Shown piece by piece: positions 1 to 13,548 of a stretch of DNA of 64,000 bases; positions within the stretch are counted from its first letter, which is position 1, and the number at the start of each line of letters is the position of its first letter. The stretch lies in NCBI RefSeq assembly GCF_002575655.3, contig NC_053039.3, positions 375,015,633 through 375,079,632 of the forward strand, given 5' to 3'. The DNA comes from Aegilops tauschii subsp. strangulata. Lineage: Eukaryota > Streptophyta > Magnoliopsida > Poales > Poaceae. A model generated the notes under the pieces. The model did no database searches and was not told the DNA's origin. It saw only the letters and a program-made list of their open reading frames with translations. The translations under genes and the position numbers were made by a program.

Positions 1-1174
1 AGTTGTGGGCGATAATAGTCATACTGCTTACCAGCATGTCATGCTTTGATTCAGCGGTATTGTTGGATGAAGCAGCCCAGACCGACATTACATGACCGCG
101 TTCATGAGACTGGTTCTACCGCCGTGCTTCGCACACAGGTGGCTAGTGCGTGTCTGTTTCTCCAACTTTAGTTGAATCGAGTGTGACTACGCCCGGTCCT
201 TGTTGAAGGTTAAAACAACACACTTGACGAGAAATCATTGTGGTTTTTGATGCGTAGGTAAGAACGGCTCTTGGTAAACCCGTAGCAGCCACGTAAAATT
301 TGCAACAACAAGTAGAGGACGTCTAACTTGTTTTTGCAGGGTATGTTGTGATGTGATATGGTCAAGACGTGATGATATATAAATTGTTGTATGAGACGAT
401 CATGTTTTGTAATAGTTATCGGCAACTGGCAGGAGCCTTATAGTTGTCGCTTTATTGTATGAAATGCAATAGCCATGTAATTGCTTTACTTTATCACCAA
501 GCGGTAGTGATAGTCATGATAGCAATAGTTGGCGAGACGACAACGATGCTTCGACGGAGATCAAGGTGTCAAGCAGGTGACGATGGTGATCATGACGGTG
601 CTTTGGAGATGGAGATCAAAGGCACAAGATGATGATGGCCATATCATATCACTTATATTGATTGCATGTGATGTTTATCCTTTATGCATCTTATTTTGCT
701 TAGTTCGACGATCATTATAAGATGATCTCTCACTAAATTTCAAGGTACAAGTGTTCTCCCTGAGTATGCACTGTTGCGAAAGTTTGTCGTGCCGAGACAC
801 CATGTGATGATCAGGTGTGATAAGCTCTACGTTCACATATAACGGGTGCAAGCCAGTTTTGCACACGCAGAATACTCGGGTTAAACTTGACGAGCCTAGC
901 ATATGCAGATATGGCCTCGGAACACTGAGACCGAAAGGTCGAACGTGAATCATATAGTAGATATGATCAACATAGTGATGTTCACCATTGAAAACTACTC
1001 CATCTCACGTGATGATCGGACATGGTTTAGTTGATTTGGATCACGTGATCACTTAGGTGATTAAAGGGATGTATATCTAACTAGGAGTTCTTAAGTAATA
1101 TGATTAATTGAACTTTAATTTATCATGAACTTAGTACCTGATAGTATTTTGCATGTCTATGTTGTTGTAGATCA
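1..1174 (+). other. Untranslated leader of the Copia element
   Basis: This stretch lies between the missing 5' LTR and the gag start codon. It matches 12380-13548 of the truncated second copy almost base for base, and its reverse complement recurs at about 57270-58460 in the minus-strand copy. It holds no convincing open frame. In this family the leader carries dimerisation and packaging signals, but I cannot point to them in the sequence. Confidence 0.8.
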
Positions 1175-4100
1175 ATGGCCCGTGCTGTTGTTCCTTTGAA
1201 TTTTAATGCGTTCCTAGATAAAGCTAAGTTGAAAGATGATGGTAGCAACTACACGGACTGGGTCCGTAACTTGAGAATTATCCTCATTGCTGCACAGAAG
1301 AATTACGTCCTCGAAGCACCGCTAGGTGCAGGACCCGCTGCAGGAGCAACACCGGACGTTATGAACGTCTGGCAGGGCAAAGCTGATGACTACTCGATAG
1401 TTCAGTGTGCCATGCTTTACAGCTTAGAGTCGGGACTTCAACGATGTTTTGAACGTCATGGAGCATATGAGATGTTCAAGGAGTTGAAGTTAATATTTCA
1501 AGCAAAGGCCCGGATTGAGAGATATGAAGTCTCCAATAAGTTGTACAGCTGCAAGATGGAGGAGAATAGTTCTGTCAGTGAACATATACTCAGAATGTCT
1601 GGGTACCACAACCACTTGACTCAATTGGGAGTTAATCTTCCTGATAATAGTGTCATTGACAGAGTTCTTCAATTATTGCCACCAAGCTACAAAAGCTTCT
1701 TGATGAACTATAATATGCAAGGGATGAATAAGACAATTCCCGAGCTCTTCGCGATGCTAAAGGCTACGGAGGTAGAAATCAAGAAGGAGCATCAAGTGTT
1801 GATGGTTAACAAGACCACTAGTTTCAAGAAGAAGGGCAAAGGGAAGAAGGGGAACTTCAAGAAGAACAGCAAGCAAGTTGCTGCTCAAGTGAAGAAACCC
1901 AAGTCTGGACCTAAGCCTGAGACTAAGTGCTTCTACTACAAAGGGACTGGTCACTGGAAGCGGAACTGCCCCAAGTATTTGGCGGATAAGAAGGATGGCA
2001 AAGTGAACAAAGGTATATGTGATATACATGTTATTGATGTGTACCTTACTAATGCTCGCAGTAGTGCCTGGGTATTTGATACTGGTTCTGTTGCTAATAT
2101 TTGCAACTCGAAACAGGGACTACAGATTAAGCGAAGATTGGCTAAGGACGAGGTGACGATGCGCGTGGGAAATGGTTCCGAAGTCTATGTGATCGACGTC
2201 GGCGTGCTACCTCTACATCTACCTTCGAGATTAGTTTTAGACCTGAATAATTGTTATTTGGTGCCAGCGTTAAGCATGAACATTATATCTAGATCTTGTT
2301 TGATGCGAGCCGGTTATTCATTTAAATCAGAGAATAATGGTTGTTCTATTTATATGTGTAATATCTTTTATGGTCATGCACCCTTGAAGAGTGGTCTATT
2401 TTTGTTGAATCTCGATAGTAGTGATACACATATTCATAATATTGAAGCCAAAATATGCAGAGTTTATAATGATAGTGCAACTTATATGTGGCACTATCGT
2501 TTGGGTCATATTGGTGTAAAGCGCATGAAGAAACTCCATGCCGATGGACTTTTGGAATCACTTGATTATGAATCACTTGGTACTTGCGAAACATGCCTCA
2601 TGGGCAAGATGACTAAAACTCCATTCTCCGGAACAATGGAGCGTGCAACAGATTTATTGGAAATAATACATACTGATGTATGCGGTCCGATGAATATTGA
2701 AGCTCGTGGCGGGTATCGTTATTTTCTGACCTTCACAGATGATTTAAGCAGATATGGATATATCTACTTGATGAAACATAAGTCTGAAACATTTGAAAAG
2801 TTCAAAGAATTTCAGAGTGAAGTGGAAAATCATCGTAACAAGAAAATAAAGTTTCTACGATCTGATCGTGGAGGAGAATATTTGAGTTACGAGTTTGGTC
2901 TTCATTTAAAACAATGCAGAATAGTTTCGCAACTCACGCCACCCGGAACACCACAGTGTAATGGTGTGTCCGAACGTCATAACCGCACTTTATTAGATAT
3001 GGTACGATCTATGATGTCTCTTACTGATTTACAGCTATTGTTTTGGGGTTATGCTTTAGAGACGGCTGCATTCACGTTAAATAGGGCACCATCTAAATCC
3101 GTTGAGATGACACCTTATGAACTGTGGTTTGGCAAGAAACCCAAGTTGTCGTTTCTTATAGTTTGGGCTGCGATGCTTATGTGAAAAAGCTTCAACCTGA
3201 TAAGCTCGAACCCAAATTGGAGAAATGTGTCTTCATAGGATACCCAAAGGAGACTGTTGGGTACACCTTCTATCACAGATCCGAAGGCAAGATATTTTTT
3301 GCTAAGAATGGATCCTTTCTAGAGAAGGAGTTTCTCTCGAAAGAAGTGAGTGGGGGGAAGTAGAACTTGATGAGGTAACTGTACCTACTCCCTTATTGGA
3401 AAGTAGTTCATCACAGAAATCAGTTCCTGTGATTCCTACACCAATTAGTGAGGAAGATAATGATAATGATCATGTAACTTCAGATCAAGTTACTACCGAA
3501 CCTCATAGGTCAACCAGAGTAAGATCCGCACCAGAGTGGTACGGTAATCCTGTTCTGAAGGTCATGTCACTTGACCATGACGAACCTACGAACTATGAGG
3601 AAGCGATGATGAGCCCAGATTCCGCGAAATGGCTTGAGGCCATGAAATCTGAGATGGGATCCATGTATGAGAACAAAGTGTGGACTTTGGTTGACTTGTC
3701 CGATGATCGGCAAGCCATAGAGAATAAATGGATCTTCAAGAAGAAGACTGATGCTGACGGTAATGTTACGGTCTACAAAGCTTGACTTGTTGCAAAAGGT
3801 TTTCGACAAGTTCAAGGAGTTGACTATGATGAGACCTTCTCACCTGTAGCGATGCTTAAGTCCGTCCGAATCATGTTAGCAATTGCCGCATTTTGTGATT
3901 ATGAAATTTGGCAAATAGATGTAAAAACTGCATTCCTGAATGAATTTCTGGAAGAAGAGTTGTATATGATGCGACCAGAAGGTTTTATCGATCCAAAGGA
4001 TTCTAACAATGTGTGCAAGCTCCACCGATCCATTTATGGACTGGTGCAAGCATCTCGGAGTTGGAATAAATGTTTTGATAGTGTGATCAAAGCATATGGT

Positions 4101-5156
4101 TTTATACAGACTTTTGGAGAAGCCTGTATTTACAACAAAGTGAGTGGGAGCTCTGTAGCATTTCTAATATTATATGTGGATGACATATTGTTGATTGGAA
4201 ATGATATAGAATTTCTGGATAGCATAAAAGGATACTTGAACAAGAGTATTTCAATGAAAGACCTCGGTGAAGCTGCTTATATATTGGGCATCAAGATCTA
4301 TAGAGATAGATCAAGACGCTTAATTGGACTTTCACAAAGCACATACCTTGATAAAGTTTTGAAGAAGTTCAAAATGGATCAAGCAAAGAAAGGGTTCTTG
4401 CCTGTGTTACAAGGTGTGAAGTTGAGTCAGGCTCAATGCCCGACCACTGCAGAAGATAGAGAGAAAATGAAAGTCATTCCCTATGCTTCATCCATAGGTT
4501 CTATCATGTATGCAATGTTGTGTACCAGACCTGATGTGTGCCTTGCTATTAGTTTAGACGGGAGGTACCAAAGTAATCCAGGAGTGGATCACTGGACAGC
4601 GGTCAAGAACATCCTGAAATACCTGAAAAGGACTAAGGATATGTTTCTCGTTTATGGAGGTGACAAAGAGCTCGTCGTAACTGGTTGCGTCGATGCAAGA
4701 TTTGACACTAATCCGGATGACTCTAAGTCACAAACCGGATACGTATTTATATTGAACGGTGGAGCTATCAGTTGGTGCAGTTGTAAGCAAAGCGTCGTGG
4801 CAGGATCTACGTGTGAAGCGGAGTACATAGCTGCTTCTGAAGCAGCAAATGAAGGAGTCTGGACGAAGGAGTTCATATCTGATCTAGGTGTCATACCTAG
4901 TGCATCGGGTCCAATGAAAATCTTTTGTGACAATACCGGAGCAGTTGCCTTGGCGAAGGAATCTAGATTTCACAAAAGAACCAAACACATCAAGAGACGC
5001 TTCAATTCCATCCGCGATCAAGTCAGCGAGGGAGACATAGAGATTTGCAAGATACATACGGATCTGAATGTTGCAGACCCGTTGACTAAGCCTCTCTCAC
5101 GAGCAAAACATGATCAGCACCAAGACTCCATGGGTGTTAGAATCATTACTGTGTAA
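1175..5156 (+). pseudogene. gag-pol: Copia gag-pol polyprotein gene, broken
   Basis: Gag opens at 1175 (MARAVVPLNF...). Its zinc knuckle near 1929-1970 reads CFYYKGTGHWKRNC, so the second Cys of the CX2CX4HX4C box is Tyr. The protease core is WVFDTGS near 2070. Integrase follows, with its HHCC zinc site near 2490-2610 and a D-D-E core (IHTDVCGP, RSDRGGEYLS). The reverse transcriptase has an intact YVDD near 4175, and RNase H and the C-terminal DNTGAVALAKE region run to a stop at 5154-5156. Three lesions are visible: a one-base deletion in the G run at 3165-3167, a second one-base deletion near 3353-3361, and an in-frame TGA at 3783-3785. The TGA sits where the minus-strand copy has Arg, as expected from CpG decay. 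The family normally makes one polyprotein of about 1300 residues in virus-like particles; this copy could make only gag-protease-integrase. Confidence 0.92.
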
Positions 5157-5189
5157 TCTAGATTATTGACTCTAGTGCAAGTGGGAGAC

Positions 5190-6901
5190 TGAAGGAAATA
5201 TGCCCTAGAGGCAATAATAAAGTTGTTGTTTATATTTCCTTATATCATAATAAATGTTTATTATTCATGCTAGAATTGTATTAACCGGAAACTTAGTACA
5301 TGTGTGAATACATAGACAAACAGAGTGTCACTAGTATGCCTCTACTTGACTAGCTCGTTAATCAAAGATGGTTAAGTTTCCTAGCCTTAGACATGAGTTG
5401 TCATTTGATGAACAGGGTCACATCATTAGAGAATGATGTGATTGACAAGACCCATTCGTTAGCTTAGCACGATGATCGTTTAGTTTGTTGCTATTGCTTT
5501 CTTCATGACTTATACATGTTCCTATGACTATGAGATTATGCAACTCCCGAATACCGGAGGAACACTTAGTGTGCTATCAAACGTCACAACGTAACTGGGT
5601 GACTATAAAGATGCTCTACAGGTGTCTCCGATGGTGTTTGTTGAGTTGGCATAGATCGAGATTAGGATTTGTCACTCCGATTGTCGGAGAGGTATCTCTG
5701 GGCCCTCTCGGTAATGCACATCACTATAAGCCTTGCAAGCAATGTGACTAATGAGTTAGTTGTGGGATGATGCATTATGGAACGAGTAAAGAGACTTGCC
5801 GGTAACGAGATTGAACTAGGTATCGAGATACCGACGATCGAATCTCGGGCAAGTAACATACCGATGACAAAGGGAACAACGTATGTTGTTATGCGGTTTG
5901 ACCGATAAAGATCTTCGTAGAATATGTGGGAGCCAATATGAACATCCAGGTTCCGCTATTGGTTATTGACCGGAGACGAGTCTCGGTCATGTCTACATAG
6001 TTCTCGAACCCGTAGGGTCCGCACGCTTAACATTCGATGACGAACGGTATTATGAGTTTATGTGTTTTGATGTACCGAAGGTTGTTCAGAGTCCCGGATA
6101 TGATCACGAACATGACGTGGAGTCTCGAAATGGTCGAGACATGAAGATTGATATATTGGAAGGCTATGTTTGGACACCGGAAAGGTTTCGGATGAGTTCG
6201 GGCATTTTCTGGAGTACCGGGGGGTTACCGGAACCCCCCGGGAGTTAATGGGCCTTAATGGGCCATGGTGGAAGAGAGGAGGAGGCGCCCAAGTGGGAGG
6301 CGCGCGCCCCCCAAGACCAATCTGAATTGGGGGGGCTCCTTTCCTTCTCTCCCTCTCCCTCTTCCTTCTTCTCCTACTCCAACTAGGGAAGGGGGGAAAC
6401 CTACTCCTACTAGGAGTAGGAATCCCCCCCTTGGGGCGCGCCATAGGAGGTCGGCCCTCCCCTCCTCCACTCTTTTATATACGGGGGAGGGGGCACCCCA
6501 TAGACACACAAGTTATTGTTTTAGCCGTGTGTGGTGCCCCCTCCACATATTTCCACCTCGGTCATATCGTTGTAGTGTTTAGGCGAAGCCCTGTGTCGAT
6601 AACTTCATCATCACCGTCATCACGCCGTCGTGCTGACGAAACTCTCCCTCGGCCTCAGCTGGATCAAGAGTTCGAGGGACGTCACCGAGCTGAACGTGTG
6701 CAGATCGCGGAGGTGTCGTGCGTTCGATACTTGATCGGTTGGATCGCGAAGACGTTTGACTACATCAACCGCGTTACTTAACGCTTCCGCTTTCGGTCTA
6801 CGAGGGTACATGGACACACTATCCCGGTCGTTGTTATGCATCACATAGATAGATCTTGCGTGATGGTAGGTAAAAATTTTGAAATACTGCGTTCCCCAAC
6901 A
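5190..6901 (+). repeat. 3' LTR of the first Angela-like element
   Basis: The LTR starts TGAAGGAAATATGCC directly after the polypurine tract AAGTGGGAGAC (5179-5189) and ends GTTCCCCAACA at 6901, giving 1712 bp. A TATA box (TATATAC, about 6475-6482) lies in the GC-rich promoter part of U3, as in BARE1-type LTRs. The same LTR recurs at 10579-12320 and, inverted, at 51685-53427, 58513-61979 and 59594-61308. Short open frames on either strand here are LTR noise. Confidence 0.93.
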
Positions 6902-7673
6902 GTTTTGTCATCACAGGCTTTCGACTTTAACCCCCGAACCAAAAATGGTGGAGTGTTTCCGAATACTTATTTCGAAATGAAAAGAAGTATTTGCTATGTC
7001 CGGAAACCAGGCAACCCAGTCCTTGTGCTCGAACAGACAAAAATTCGAGTTTAGGATGTATGTTATATTACATATGTAAGAAACATCTTCTAAGAAAAAT
7101 AGTTCCGTTAAGGGATCATTTCCTTGGGTTGGCATACTGTAATTACGTGTGCCGGGGCATGTGATCCGTAATACGGAAAAAGTGTCTCACAGTGTTTAAA
7201 GTGGTTACGGTAATGCAACAATCTGTCGTTTGATTGCCGACCAATTATTCTCTTAAGAACGCTAGCTTTCGGCATCACCCGTCTCAGGTACATGTCCGAT
7301 AACCCGGTTGTAACAATCGCAGAGGTGCCCCCTTTATGCCCTAGCCGAACAATCGGGAACGTAGGGCATAAGCACAGGAGCAAGGCAACCCAGCTTGGGA
7401 AAATCTTAAGTTATAGAGGTGCATATAATGGCAAAAAAGATGTATATGAGCAAACGACATATATATTGTGAGCTCTAGGCCCAGAATAATAATAAGCTGC
7501 TATGTAAAGAAGCTCCCAGTCATGATGGGGAGTGTACATTTAAGGATGCGTACCCCTCAAGTGTTCGGCTTATCCGAACACATCCTGGAAATCGTATAAA
7601 AACGAGAAAAAAGAGAAAAAATTGAAGAGGAGAAAAGGGAAAGAAGTGTGGCCGAACTTTATGCGTAGAATCT
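6902..7673 (-). other. 3' untranslated part of the Tat-type Gypsy element
   Basis: There are no significant open frames. The sequence follows the integrase stop on the minus strand and is interrupted at its far end by the first Angela-like element. It contains the A-rich run 7600-7640 but no recognisable LTR boundary. Confidence 0.5.
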
Positions 7674-10578
7674 TCAGAGCCGAGCAGCGTTCCATGGATT
7701 CGGCTCTAAGCGATTGTCCGATGCATTACGAAGGCGATAGGCTCCTCCAGTGAGAACTTCATCTATAATGAAGGGACCCTCCCATTTTGGTTTGAGCTTG
7801 TCCTTTTTCTTCTCTGGGAGGCGTAAAACGAGCTCAACGACATTATAATTCTTTGCCCGCACTTCTCTGCTTTGGTATCGCCGAGCCTGTTGTTGATAGA
7901 ATGCGGAACGGGCTTTTGCAACATCGCGCTCCTCCTCCAGGCCGTCTAGGTCGTCTTGCCGATCGAGCTCGGCTTCTCTCTCTTCATACATGCACACTCG
8001 AGGTGAGTTATGAATAATGTCGCAGTGCAAAACAGCCTCTGCGCTGTACACCATGAAGAAGGGTGTGTATTCGGTCGTGCGATTGGGCGTGGTTCGCAGT
8101 CCCCAGAGTACGGAATCGAGTTCCTCGACCCAGTGTTTATCTGACTCTCGTAGGGATCTCACTAGTCTGGGCTTGATGCCGCTCATTGTCAGGCCGTTAG
8201 CCCGTTCGACCTGACCGTTTGTTTAGGGGTGATATACGGAGGCATAATCAAGCTTAATGCCCAGGTTAGCACACCAATTTTTTACCTCATCGGCTGTGAA
8301 GTTAGAGCCGTTGTCAGTAATGATGCTGTGTGGGACGCCATAACGGTGTACAACACCGGATATAAAGTCGATCACCGGCCCAGCTTCAGCCGTTTTTACT
8401 GGTTTGGCCTCTATCCATTTAGTGAATTTATCCACCATAACCAACAAATATTTCTTCTTATGGCTTCCCCCTTTAAGGGGTCCGACCATGTCTAGCCCCC
8501 AGACCGCGAAAGCCAAGTAATGGGGATTGTTCTTAGGGCAGTGGGCGGCATATGGCTTTGATTGGCAAAAAACTGGCATCCGACACAGCGCTGTACAAGG
8601 GCCTGTGCATCTGCCCGGGCCGTGGGCCAAAAGAAACCTGTAGGGAAGGCCTTACTTGCAAGGGCCCGAGCTGCGGCGTGATGGCAACCGAGACCAGCAT
8701 GTATTTCAGCCAAAAGTTGTCGTCCCTCCTCTTCGGAGATACATCTTTGAAGAACTCCAGTAGTACTTTTCTTGTAGAGTTCACCCTCGTGAACTTTGTA
8801 GGCTTTAGAGCGTCGAACTATGCGACGGGCCTCATTCTGGTCATCAGGGAGCTCCTGCCTAGTGAGGTAGGCCAGGAAAGGTCCGGTCCATGGAGCAATG
8901 ACAGCCATGATTACATGGGCGGAAGGTGTCATTTCAGTGTCCGAGCCCCCGATGATATCAGAATTGTGTTCGGCATCTGGGGGTATGATCGGCTCCAGAC
9001 TAGTATTTCCGCTCTCGTCCTGCCATACCATGGATGGCTTGAAAAGCCTTTCCACGAAGGTGTTGGGTGGGATGGGGTCACGTTTAGCGCCCATTCGAGC
9101 AAGGATGTCCGCTGCCTGATTACTGTCTCGAGCAACATGATGGAACTCGAGCCCCTCAAACCGAGCTGATATTTTGAGTACGGCGTTTCGATATGCCGCC
9201 ATCTTTGGATCTTTTGCATTGAATTCTCCATTTATTTGGGATATTGTGAGGTTCGAATCCCCACGCACCTCTAGGCGTTGAATGCCCATGGAAACAGCCA
9301 TTCGGAGACCATGCAGTAGTGCCTCGTATTCGGTTGCCTTATTGGAGTCTGTATACATGATTTGTAATACGTAGCGGACGGTGTCCCCTGTAGGGGATGT
9401 TAGGATGACACCAGCCCCCAATCCAACTAGCATTTTAGAGCCATCGAAGTACATTACCCAGTTCGAGTATGTGTTGTACTCCTTAGGGAGCTCGGCTTCC
9501 GTCCATTCGGCGACAAAGTCGGCCAACACCTGAGATTTAATAGCTCGGCGTGGCTTATATGTTATTTAAAATGGTAAGAGCTCAATGGCCCATTTGGCTA
9601 TGCAGTCGGTGGCGTCCCGATTATTTATGATGTCATTGAGTGGTACTTCGGAAGCCACTGTGATCGAACACTCTTGAAAGTAGTGTCATAGCTTCCGGGA
9701 TGCCATGAAGACCGCATATGCTATCTTTTGATAGTGTGGGTATCAAGATTTGCATGGTGTAAGGACCACCGATACATAGTACACTGGTTTCTGGAGTGGG
9801 AATTTGTGTCCCTCTTCCTCTCACTCGACAACGAGCACGGCGCTCACCACTTGGTGAGTCGCAGATTTGTAAAGCAACATAGGTTCGCCAACACTTGGTG
9901 CGGCAAGGATTGGGTTGCTTGCTAACAAAGTTTTTATTTCTTCCAATCCAGCTGTAGCCGCATCCGTCCATTGGAAGTGGTCAGTGCGTCGAAGCAGTCG
10001 ATAAAGTGGCAACGCTTTTTCTCCTAATCTGGAGATAAAGCGGCTTAAGGCTGCCACGCACCCAGCTAGTTTTTGGACCTGCTTTAGGTCTGTTGGCGTT
10101 GCCAATTGTGACAGGGCTCGAATTTTGGCTGGGTTTGCTTCGATTCCTCTATTGGAAACAATGAACCCGAGCAGTTTTCCGGCTGGAACGCCGAAAACGC
10201 ACTTTTTCGGATTGAGTCGTATGTCATATGTTCGGAGGTTGTCGAATGTGAGGCGTAAGTCATCCACCAATGATTCAACATGTTTAGTCTTGATGACTAC
10301 ATCATCTACGTATGCCTCCACCATCTTGCCAATTTGCTTTTCTAGACATGTTTGAATCATGCGTTGGTAAGTGGCGCCGGCGTTTTTGAGTTCGAAAGGC
10401 ATAGTGTTGAAGCAGAAAGGCCCATACGGGGTAATGAATGCCGTTGCGGCCTGGTCGGATTCCTTCATCTTAATCTGATGGTATCCGGAGTATGCGTCGA
10501 GGAAACACAGTGAATCGTGTCCTGCAGTCGCGTCAATGATTTGGTCAATGAGGGGCAGCGGGAAGGGGTCCTTAGGGT
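7674..10578 (-). pseudogene. pol: Tat-type Gypsy pol fragment (RT, RNase H, aRNase H, integrase)
   Basis: Reading from 10578 downward, the RT begins within KDPFPLPLIDQIID, has the catalytic AYVDDVV near 10305-10325 and continues into the connection and RNase H region to about 9821. A second frame, 9529-8492, carries the extra RNase H (YFDGSKMLVGLGAGVIL, ATEYEALLHGL) and the HHCC zinc site (CHHAAA...CVGCQFFA). The integrase core is at 8630-7674 (AVWGLDMVGPL, ITDNGSNFTADE, then TNGQVERANG). There are several breaks: degenerate sequence at 9530-9820, a frame change near 8492-8530, and an in-frame TAA at 8223-8225 immediately before TNGQVER. The first residues of the apparent RT frame upstream of 10578 come from the adjacent Angela LTR and are not part of the enzyme. 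The fragment is not functional. Confidence 0.88.
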
Positions 10579-12320
10579 TGAAGGAAATATGCCCTAGAGG
10601 CAATAATAAAGATGTTATTTATATTTCCTTATATCATGATAAATGTTTATTATTCATGCTAGAATTGTATTAACCAGAAACTTGATACATGTGTGAATAC
10701 ATAGACAAAACAAAGTGTCCCTAGTATGCCTCTACTTGACTAGCTCGTTAATCAAAGATGGTTAAGTTTCCTGACCATAGACATGTGTTGTCATTTTATG
10801 AACGGGATCACATAATTAGGAGAATGATGTGATGGACAAGACCCATCTGTTAGCTTAGCACTATGATCGTTTAGTTTATTGTTATTGCTTTCTTCATGAC
10901 TTATACATGTTCCTCTGACTATGAGATTATGCAACTCCCGAATATCGGAGGAACACCTTGTGTGTTATCAAACGTCATAATGTAACTGGGCGATTATAAA
11001 GATGCTCTACAGGTGTCTCCGATGGTGTTTGTTGAGTTGGCATAGATCGAGATTAGGATTTGTCACTCCGAGTATCGGAGAGGTATCTCTGGGCCCCCAC
11101 GGTAATGCACATCACTATAAGCCTTGCAAGCAATGTGACTAATGAGTTAGTTACGGGATGATGCATTATGGAACCAGTAAAGAGACTTGTCGGTAACGAG
11201 ATTGAACTAGGTATGAGGATACCGACGATCGAATCTCGGGCAAGTAACATACCGATGACAAAGGGAACAACATATGTTGTTATGCGGTTTGACCGATAAA
11301 GATCTTCGTAGAATATGTAGGAGCCAATATGAGCATCCAGGTTCCGCCATTGGTTATTGACTGGAGATGTGTCTCGGTCATGTCTGCATAGTTCTCGAAC
11401 CCGTAGGGTCCGCACGCTTAACGTTCAATGACGATTTGTATTATGAGTTATGTGATTTGATGACCGAAGTTTCTTTGGAGTCCCGGATGAGATCACGGAC
11501 ATGACGAGGAGTCTCAAAATGTTCGAGAGGTAAAGATTCATATATTGGAAGGTCACATTCGGACACCGGAATGGTTCGGGATGTTTCGGATGAGTTTCGG
11601 ATTACCGGGGGTTACCCCCCCCCCCCCCGGGGGAAGTTAATGGGCCATCATAGGCCTTAGTGGAGAAGAGAGAGAGCCGGCCAGGAGGTGGCGCACGCCC
11701 CCCCTTGCCAGTTCGAATTGGACAAGGGGTGGGGGCGGCGCCCCCCTTTCCTCTCTTACTCTCCCTCTCCTTCCCCCTTTGCTACTCCGGAAAAAGGAAA
11801 GAGGAGGGGAATCCTACTTGGACTAGGGAGTCCTAGTAGGACTCCCCACACCTGGTGCGCCCCCCTTGGGCCGGCCACCTCTTCCCCCCTCCTTTATATA
11901 CGTGGGAGGGGGGCACCCCAAGGGCACACCAAGTCTTCTCTTAGCCGTGTGCGGTGCCCCCTCCACAGTTACACACCTCGGTCATATCGTCGTAGTGCTT
12001 AGGCGAAGCCCTGCGCCGGTAACTTCATCATCACCTTCGCCACGCCGTCATGCTGACGGAACTCCCAGTCGGCCTCAACTGGATCAAGAGATCGAGGGAC
12101 ATCATCGAGATGAACGTGTGCTGAACACGGAGGTGCCGCACATTCGGTGCTTGGATCGGTTGGATCGCGAAAACGTTCGACTACATCAACCGTGTTACTA
12201 AACGATTCCACTTTTGGTCTACGAGGGTACGTGGACACACTCTCCCGCTCGTTGCTATGCTTCTCCTAGATAGATCTTGCGTGATCGTAGGATTTTTTTG
12301 AAATACTACGTTCCCCAACA
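10579..12320 (+). repeat. 5' LTR of the second Angela-like element
   Basis: The 1742 bp LTR starts TGAAGGAAATATGCC and ends TTCCCCAACA. It has a TATA box (TTTATATA) at about 11893-11900 and a C/G homopolymer run at 11615-11635. It is followed directly by the tRNA-Met primer-binding site, which makes it a 5' LTR. Confidence 0.93.
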
Positions 12321-12321
12321 G

Positions 12322-12340
12322 TGGCATCGGAGCCAGGTCT
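12322..12340 (+). promoter_or_regulatory. Primer-binding site for initiator tRNA-Met
   Basis: TGGCATCGGAGCCAGGTCT lies one base after the LTR end. Copia elements of this group prime minus-strand DNA synthesis from initiator tRNA-Met, whose usual complement is TGGTATCAGAGC. This copy has two transitions relative to that. Confidence 0.8.
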
Positions 12341-13548
12341 ATGCGTAGATGTTATATGCACGAGTAGAACACAAAGAGTTGTGGGCGATAATAGTCATAC
12401 TGCTTACCAGCAACGTCTTACTTGATTCGGTGGTATTGTTGGATGAAGCGGCCCAGATCGACATTACATGACCGCGTTCATGAGACTGGTTCTACCGACA
12501 TGCTTCACACACAGGTGGCTAGTGGGTGTCTGTTTCTCCAACTTTAGTTGAATCGAGTTTGACTACGCCCGGTCCTTATTGAAGGTTAAAACAACACACT
12601 TGATGAAAAATCATTGTGGTTTTGATGCGTAGGTAAGAATGGTTCTTCCTAGAAACCCATAACAGCCACATAAAACTTGCAACAACAAAGTAGAGGACGT
12701 CTAACTTGTTTTTGCAGGGCATGTTGTGATGTGATATGGTCAAGACGTGATGATATATAAATTGTTGTATGAGATGATCATGTTTTGTACAAGTTATCGG
12801 CAACTGGCAGGAGCCTTATGGTTGTCGCTTTATTGTATGAAATGCAATCGCCATGTAATTGCTTTACTTTATCACTAAGCGGTAGCGATAGTCGTAGAAG
12901 CAATAGTTGGCGAGACGACAACGATGCTATGATGGAGATCAAGGTGTCAAGCCGGTGACGATGGTGATCATGATGGTGCTTTGGAGATGAATATCAAAGG
13001 CACAAGATGATGATGGCCATATCATATCACTTATTTTGATTGCATGTGATGTTTATCCTTTATGCATCTTATTTTTCTTAGTATGGTGGTAGCATTATAA
13101 GATGATCTCTCACTAAATTTCAAGGTACAAGTGTTCTCCCTGAGTATGCACCGTTGCTACAGTTCGTCCTGCCGAGACACCACGTGATGATCGGGTGTGA
13201 TAAGCTCTACGTTCACATACAACAGGTGCAAGCCAGTTTTGCACACGCAGAATACTCGGGTTAAACTTGACGAGCCTAGCATATGCAGATATGGCCTCGG
13301 AACACTGAGACCGAAAGGTCGAGCGTGAATCATATAGTAGATATGATCAACATAGTGATGTTCACCGTTGAAAACTACTCCATCTCACGTGATGATTGGA
13401 CATGGTTTAGTGATATGGATCACGTGATCATTTAGATGACTAGAGGGATGTCTATCTAAGTGGGAGTTCTTAAGTAATATGATTAATTGAACTTAAATTT
13501 ATCATGAACTTAGTCCTTATAGTATTTGCATATCTATGTTGGAGATCA

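Larger units (their letters stand above)
1..6901 (+). mobile_element. Angela/BARE1-type Copia LTR retrotransposon, 5' LTR outside window
   Basis: The internal region runs from base 1 to 5189 and is followed by a complete 3' LTR. Base 1 matches base 12380 of the second copy, which lies 59 bp downstream of that copy's 5' LTR. The 5' LTR of this element should therefore end only about 60 bp upstream of the window. Domain order is gag, protease, integrase, reverse transcriptase, RNase H, which defines Copia. The target-site duplication cannot be tested because the 5' end is absent. Gag-pol is broken by two frameshifts and one stop, so this copy cannot make a full polyprotein. Confidence 0.93.
6902..10578 (-). 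mobile_element. Gypsy LTR retrotransposon of Tat type, partial
   Basis: A minus-strand element has the Gypsy order reverse transcriptase, RNase H, integrase. It also has a second, archaeal-type RNase H domain between RT and integrase, which is diagnostic of the Tat lineage. The 5' part (gag, protease, start of RT) is missing because the second Angela-like LTR begins at 10579. The 3' untranslated part runs down to 6902, where the first Angela LTR ends. I see no LTR of this element in the window. Confidence 0.85.
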